Positions 8,231 through 11,145 of a DNA stretch of 11,145 nt are shown here, one piece after another (positions within the stretch are counted from its first letter, which is position 1; each line of letters opens with the position of its first letter). This DNA comes from JBDTMT01 sp033764095 (GTDB lineage Bacteria; Desulfobacterota; Binatia; HRBIN30; CADEER01), in assembly GCA_033764095.1 (NCBI GenBank), contig JANRJF010000163.1:1-11145 (forward strand), given 5' to 3'. The notes under the pieces are model-generated. The model was not told the DNA's origin, did not search any database, and saw only the letters and a list, made by a program, of their open reading frames with translations. The position numbers and the translations under genes are program-made.

Positions 8231-9454
8231 ATGTCGCTGATCGTACAGAAGTATGGCGGCACCTCGATGGGCAGCGTCGAGCGCATCCAGGCGGTCGCCG
8301 AGCGGGTCGGCCGCACCCAGCGGGCCGGCCACGACGTGGTGGTGGTGGTGTCGGCGATGTCGGGCGAGACCAACCGCCTGCTCGAGCTCGCCCACAAGCT
8401 CTCGGCGCAGCCGGCCGAGCGCGAGGTCGACGTGCTGCTCGCCACCGGCGAGCAGGTCTCCACCGGTCTGTTGGCCATTGCGCTGCAGGAGCGGGGCTTC
8501 AAGGCGCGCGCCTTCCAGGGCCACCAGATTCGCATCGACACCGACAGCGCCTACGGCCGCGCCCGCATCCGCAGCATCGACGGCGAGACGCTGCGCGGGG
8601 CGCTGGCGCAGGGCGAGGTGGCGGTCGTCGCCGGCTTCCAGGGGGTCGACGCGCACGGCCATATCACCACGCTCGGGCGCGGCGGCAGCGACACCTCGGC
8701 GGTGGCGGTGGCGGCGGCGCTGAAGGCCGACGTCTGCGAGATCTACACCGACGTGGACGGCGTCTACACCACCGATCCGCGCATCTGCCCGGCGGCGCGC
8801 AAGCTGCACCGCATCTCGCACGACGAGATGCTGGAGCTCGCCAGCCTCGGCGCCAAGGTGCTGCAGATCCGCTCGGTGGAGTTTGCCAAGCGCTACCAGG
8901 TGCCGCTCTGCGTGCGCTCCAGCTTCGACGACAGTGAGGGCACCTGGGTGGTGCCGGAGGATGCCGCGATGGAACAGGTGCTGGTGTCGGGCGTGTCGCT
9001 CGACCGCGACCAGGCGAAGATCACCGTGCAGCACGTGCCGGACAAGCCCGGCCTGGCGTTCAAGGTCCTCGGCCCGATCGCGCAGGCGAACATCGTCGTC
9101 GACATGATCATCCAGAACGCCAGCACGGCGGGCGACACCGACCTCACCTTCACGCTGCCGAAGACCGACTTCCGGCGCGCCCTGGCGATGGTCGAGGAGA
9201 CCGCGCGCGGCTTCGGCGCCAAGGGCGTCACCTCGGACACCGAGGTGGTGAAGGTGTCGGTGGTCGGCCTCGGCATGCGCAGTCACGCCGGCGTGGCGGC
9301 GCGCATGTTCGAGACGCTCGGCGCGGAAGGCATCAATATCCAGATGATCTCGACCTCGGAGATCAAGATCTCGGTGGTCATCGACGCCAAGTACGGCGAG
9401 CTGGCGGTGCGGGCGCTGCACAAGGCGCTGGTCGAGGCGGCGCCGGAGGCGTGA
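8231..9454 (+). CDS. lysC: Aspartate kinase (alpha subunit), LysC type
   Basis: Phosphorylates L-aspartate to open the branch to lysine/diaminopimelate, threonine and methionine. The 407 residues have the amino-acid kinase domain first: KYGGTSMGS (7-15), VVVSAMSGETN (38-48), ATGEQVS (71-77), LGRGGSDTSA (148-157) and YTDVDGVYTTDPR (172-184). Two ACT regulatory domains follow at about 263-335 and 341-403, with the effector-site stretch STSEIKIS (374-381). This is the stand-alone, feedback-regulated class of about 400 residues, not a fusion with homoserine dehydrogenase. The start ATG lies 9 bases after the tsaE stop; AGGGA at 8211-8215 is rather far away, so translation may depend on the upstream gene. 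A strong internal ribosome binding site and Met247 suggest that the gene also makes a beta subunit (separate entry). Confidence 0.97.
   Translation: MSLIVQKYGGTSMGSVERIQAVAERVGRTQRAGHDVVVVVSAMSGETNRLLELAHKLSAQPAEREVDVLLATGEQVSTGLLAIALQERGFKARAFQGHQIRIDTDSAYGRARIRSIDGETLRGALAQGEVAVVAGFQGVDAHGHITTLGRGGSDTSAVAVAAALKADVCEIYTDVDGVYTTDPRICPAARKLHRISHDEMLELASLGAKVLQIRSVEFAKRYQVPLCVRSSFDDSEGTWVVPEDAAMEQVLVSGVSLDRDQAKITVQHVPDKPGLAFKVLGPIAQANIVVDMIIQNASTAGDTDLTFTLPKTDFRRALAMVEETARGFGAKGVTSDTEVVKVSVVGLGMRSHAGVAARMFETLGAEGINIQMISTSEIKISVVIDAKYGELAVRALHKALVEAAPEA
8956..8960 (+). promoter_or_regulatory. Internal ribosome binding site within lysC
   Basis: GGAGG, a perfect Shine-Dalgarno core, stands 8 bases before an in-frame ATG at 8969. 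The position corresponds to where the beta subunit of alpha2beta2 aspartokinases starts. GGAGG also encodes ordinary residues here, so chance in GC-rich DNA cannot be excluded. Confidence 0.55.
8969..9454 (+). CDS. Aspartate kinase beta subunit, nested in-frame in lysC
   Basis: Predicted separate product of 161 residues from ATG 8969 (Met247 of LysC) to the lysC stop. It begins MEQVLVSGVSLDRDQAKITV and holds just the two ACT domains. In Bacillus and Corynebacterium the aspartokinase gene has such an internal start at about the same codon (around 250), and the short beta chain completes the alpha2beta2 enzyme and shapes inhibition by lysine and threonine. Seen here: in-frame ATG, GGAGG 8 bases upstream, and the matching domain boundary. 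Actual production of the short form is inference. Confidence 0.55.
   Translation: MEQVLVSGVSLDRDQAKITVQHVPDKPGLAFKVLGPIAQANIVVDMIIQNASTAGDTDLTFTLPKTDFRRALAMVEETARGFGAKGVTSDTEVVKVSVVGLGMRSHAGVAARMFETLGAEGINIQMISTSEIKISVVIDAKYGELAVRALHKALVEAAPEA
9445..9449 (+). promoter_or_regulatory. Ribosome binding site of cimA
   Basis: GGAGG lies within the end of lysC, 9 bases before GTG 9459. It decides between two GTG codons: the one at 9451 is only 1 base away and in another frame. Confidence 0.65.
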
Positions 9455-9458
9455 GCGC

Positions 9459-11145
9459 GTGAGCGCCGTCCAGATCTACGACACCACGCTGCGCGACGGC
9501 TGCCAGGCCGAGGACATCGCGCTGACGCTGGAGGACAAGCTGCGCATCGCGGAGCGGCTGGATGCCTTCGGCGTCGACTACGTCGAGGGCGGCTGGCCGG
9601 GCTCGAACCCGCGCGACGAGGCGTTCTTCGAGGCGATCCGCGGCCGCACGCTGACGCGCATCAAGGTCGCGGCGTTCGGCTCGACGCGCCGTGTCGGCGT
9701 GCGCGCCAGCGAGGACAGGAACCTCGACAAGCTGCTGCGCGCCAAGACGCCGGTGGTGACGATCTTCGGCAAGAGCTGGGACCTGCACGTGCGCGACGAC
9801 CTGCGCATCCCGCTCAGCGAGAATCTCGAGGTCATCCACGACACCGTCCGCTACCTGAAGCGGCACGTCGACGAGGTGATCTACGACGCCGAGCACTTCT
9901 TCGACGGCTACCGCGCCAATCCGAGCTTCGCGCTCGAGTGCCTGCAGGCGGCGGCCGACGCCGGCGCCGACCTGCTCTGCCTGTGCGACACCAACGGCGG
10001 CCGCATGCCGTGGGAGGTCGCGGCGGCGATCGACGCGGTGCGCGCCGCGCTCGACACGCCGCTCGGCATCCACTGCCACAACGACTCCGAGCTGGCGGTG
10101 GCCAACAGCCTGACCGCGGTGGCGCACGGCGCCGTGCAGGTGCAGGGCACCATCAACGGCGTCGGCGAGCGCTGCGGCAACGTCAACCTCTGCTCGGTGA
10201 TCGCCAACCTGCAGCTCAAGATGGACCGCCACGTGGTGAGCGCCGCCAACCTGCGCAAGCTGCGCGAGCTGTCGCGCTTCGTCGACGAGCTGGCCAACGT
10301 CGAGCCCAACAAGCGCCAGCCGTACGTCGGGCAGAGCGCCTTCGCCCACAAGGGCGGCGTGCACGTCGCCGCGGTGCAGCGCAATCCGCGCACCTACGAG
10401 CACATCGATCCGGCAGAGGTCGGCAACCAGCAGCGCGTGCTGGTCTCCGACCTCTCCGGGCGCGCCAACATCCTCTACAAGGCCAAGCAGTTCGGCGTCG
10501 ACCTGGAGAAGCTCGACGGGCACGTGCGCCACCTGGTCGACGAGGTGAAGCAGCTCGAGCACCAGGGCTTCCAGTTCGAGGGCGCCGAGGCGTCGCTGGA
10601 GCTGCGCATGCATCGCGTGCAGCACGGCCCGCTGCGCTACTTCGAGCTGGTGCAGTTCCGCGTCGTCGACGAAAAGGGCTACATGCGCCTGGTCATCGGC
10701 GAGCGCGGCGGCGTCAGCGTCAGGACCGACGAGCAGATCGAGCACGATCCCGCCTCGGCCTGGGCGGCGGTGATGCTGAAGGGGCCGAACGGCGAGATCG
10801 AGCACACCGCCGCCGAGGGCAACGGGCCGGTCAACGCGCTCGATACCGCGCTGCGCCGCGCCCTGACGCGCTTCTACCCGCGCATCGACGAGGTGCGCCT
10901 GCTCGACTACAAGGTCCGCGTGCTGGGCGGCGACGAGGGCAGCGCCGCGCCGGTGCGGGTGCTGATCGAGTCGGGCGACGAGACCGATCGCTGGGGGACC
11001 GTCGGCGTGTCCCTCAACGTCATCGAGGCGAGCTGGCAGGCGTTGGTCGACAGCTTCGAGTACAAGCTCTACAAGGACGCGCGCGGCAAGGGCGGCGCGG
11101 CGCGGCCGCGCAAGGCCAAGACGACGCGCGCGAGCGCGACGCGCC
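9459..11145 (+). CDS. cimA: Citramalate synthase (partial, cut by window end)
   Basis: Condenses pyruvate and acetyl-CoA to (R)-citramalate, the first step of the threonine-independent route to 2-oxobutyrate and isoleucine. From GTG 9459 the frame stays open to the window end: 562 residues visible, no stop. The N-terminal HMGL-like TIM barrel shows YDTTLRDGCQAE (7-18), GGWPGSNPRD (44-53), LCDTNGG (175-181), HCHNDSELAVAN (205-216) with metal ligands His205 and His207, and NGVGERCGN (233-241). A LeuA-type regulatory dimerisation domain lies at about 390-540. The GGWPGSNP signature and long C-terminus separate CimA from 2-isopropylmalate and homocitrate synthases, though it belongs to the same superfamily. 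Homologues have Thr where Cys15 stands. After YKLYKD (about 535-540), where family members normally end, a Lys/Arg/Ala-rich tail continues out of the window. GTG 9459 is 4 bases after the lysC stop, with GGAGG at 9445-9449. Confidence 0.93.
   Translation, partial: MSAVQIYDTTLRDGCQAEDIALTLEDKLRIAERLDAFGVDYVEGGWPGSNPRDEAFFEAIRGRTLTRIKVAAFGSTRRVGVRASEDRNLDKLLRAKTPVVTIFGKSWDLHVRDDLRIPLSENLEVIHDTVRYLKRHVDEVIYDAEHFFDGYRANPSFALECLQAAADAGADLLCLCDTNGGRMPWEVAAAIDAVRAALDTPLGIHCHNDSELAVANSLTAVAHGAVQVQGTINGVGERCGNVNLCSVIANLQLKMDRHVVSAANLRKLRELSRFVDELANVEPNKRQPYVGQSAFAHKGGVHVAAVQRNPRTYEHIDPAEVGNQQRVLVSDLSGRANILYKAKQFGVDLEKLDGHVRHLVDEVKQLEHQGFQFEGAEASLELRMHRVQHGPLRYFELVQFRVVDEKGYMRLVIGERGGVSVRTDEQIEHDPASAWAAVMLKGPNGEIEHTAAEGNGPVNALDTALRRALTRFYPRIDEVRLLDYKVRVLGGDEGSAAPVRVLIESGDETDRWGTVGVSLNVIEASWQALVDSFEYKLYKDARGKGGAARPRKAKTTRASATR

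Noticed and set aside
9451..9453. GTG 9451 as the cimA start
   Set aside because: It is in a different frame from cimA and only 1 base from GGAGG; GTG 9459 gives the conserved YDTTLRDG N-terminus.
6142..10805. Long minus-strand open frames opposite nnr, tsaE, lysC and cimA (6142-7887, 7325-9421, 9378-10805)
   Set aside because: Same shadow pattern caused by high third-position GC; no domain signature and full overlap with well-supported genes.

Overview
The window is a high-GC (about 70% by eye), densely packed run of nine protein-coding genes, all on the + strand. The order ftsH - cdaA - cdaR - glmM - pdxJ - nnr - tsaE - lysC - cimA matches the housekeeping cluster known from deltaproteobacteria (Geobacter-like lineages), so the source is most likely a high-GC member of the Desulfobacterota, Myxococcota or Binatota kind. 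This is inference from synteny and composition; there is no rRNA or other taxonomic marker here.

Layout. Positions 25-4968 are a tight block: FtsH membrane protease, then the cyclic-di-AMP module (CdaA synthase, CdaR/YbbR regulator, GlmM phosphoglucosamine mutase), with stop/start overlaps between cdaA-cdaR and cdaR-glmM. A 113-base gap (4969-5081) carries an imperfect inverted repeat. pdxJ (vitamin B6 ring closure) follows and ends inside a GC-rich repeat. Positions 5802-6174 hold no credible gene. They are filled with nested inverted repeats that look like a small non-autonomous (MITE/REP-like) element with imperfect terminal inverted repeats at 5786-5812 and 6133-6157. In related gene orders acpS sits at this place. 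nnr (NAD(P)HX repair) and tsaE (tRNA t6A) overlap, followed closely by lysC (aspartokinase) and cimA (citramalate synthase), which is cut by the window end.

How the genes fit together. cdaA-cdaR-glmM links c-di-AMP synthesis to the first committed steps of cell-wall amino sugar supply. lysC feeds lysine/diaminopimelate, threonine and methionine synthesis, and cimA opens the threonine-independent isoleucine route. pdxJ, nnr and tsaE are cofactor and tRNA maintenance genes.

The window is mostly ordinary housekeeping DNA and I see no new multi-gene system. The points most worth a second look are: the start of cdaA, which has no ATG/GTG/TTG and lies in the same frame as ftsH across one TAG; a well-placed Shine-Dalgarno and ATG inside lysC that would make a separate aspartokinase beta subunit; and the repeat element that supplies the pdxJ stop codon.
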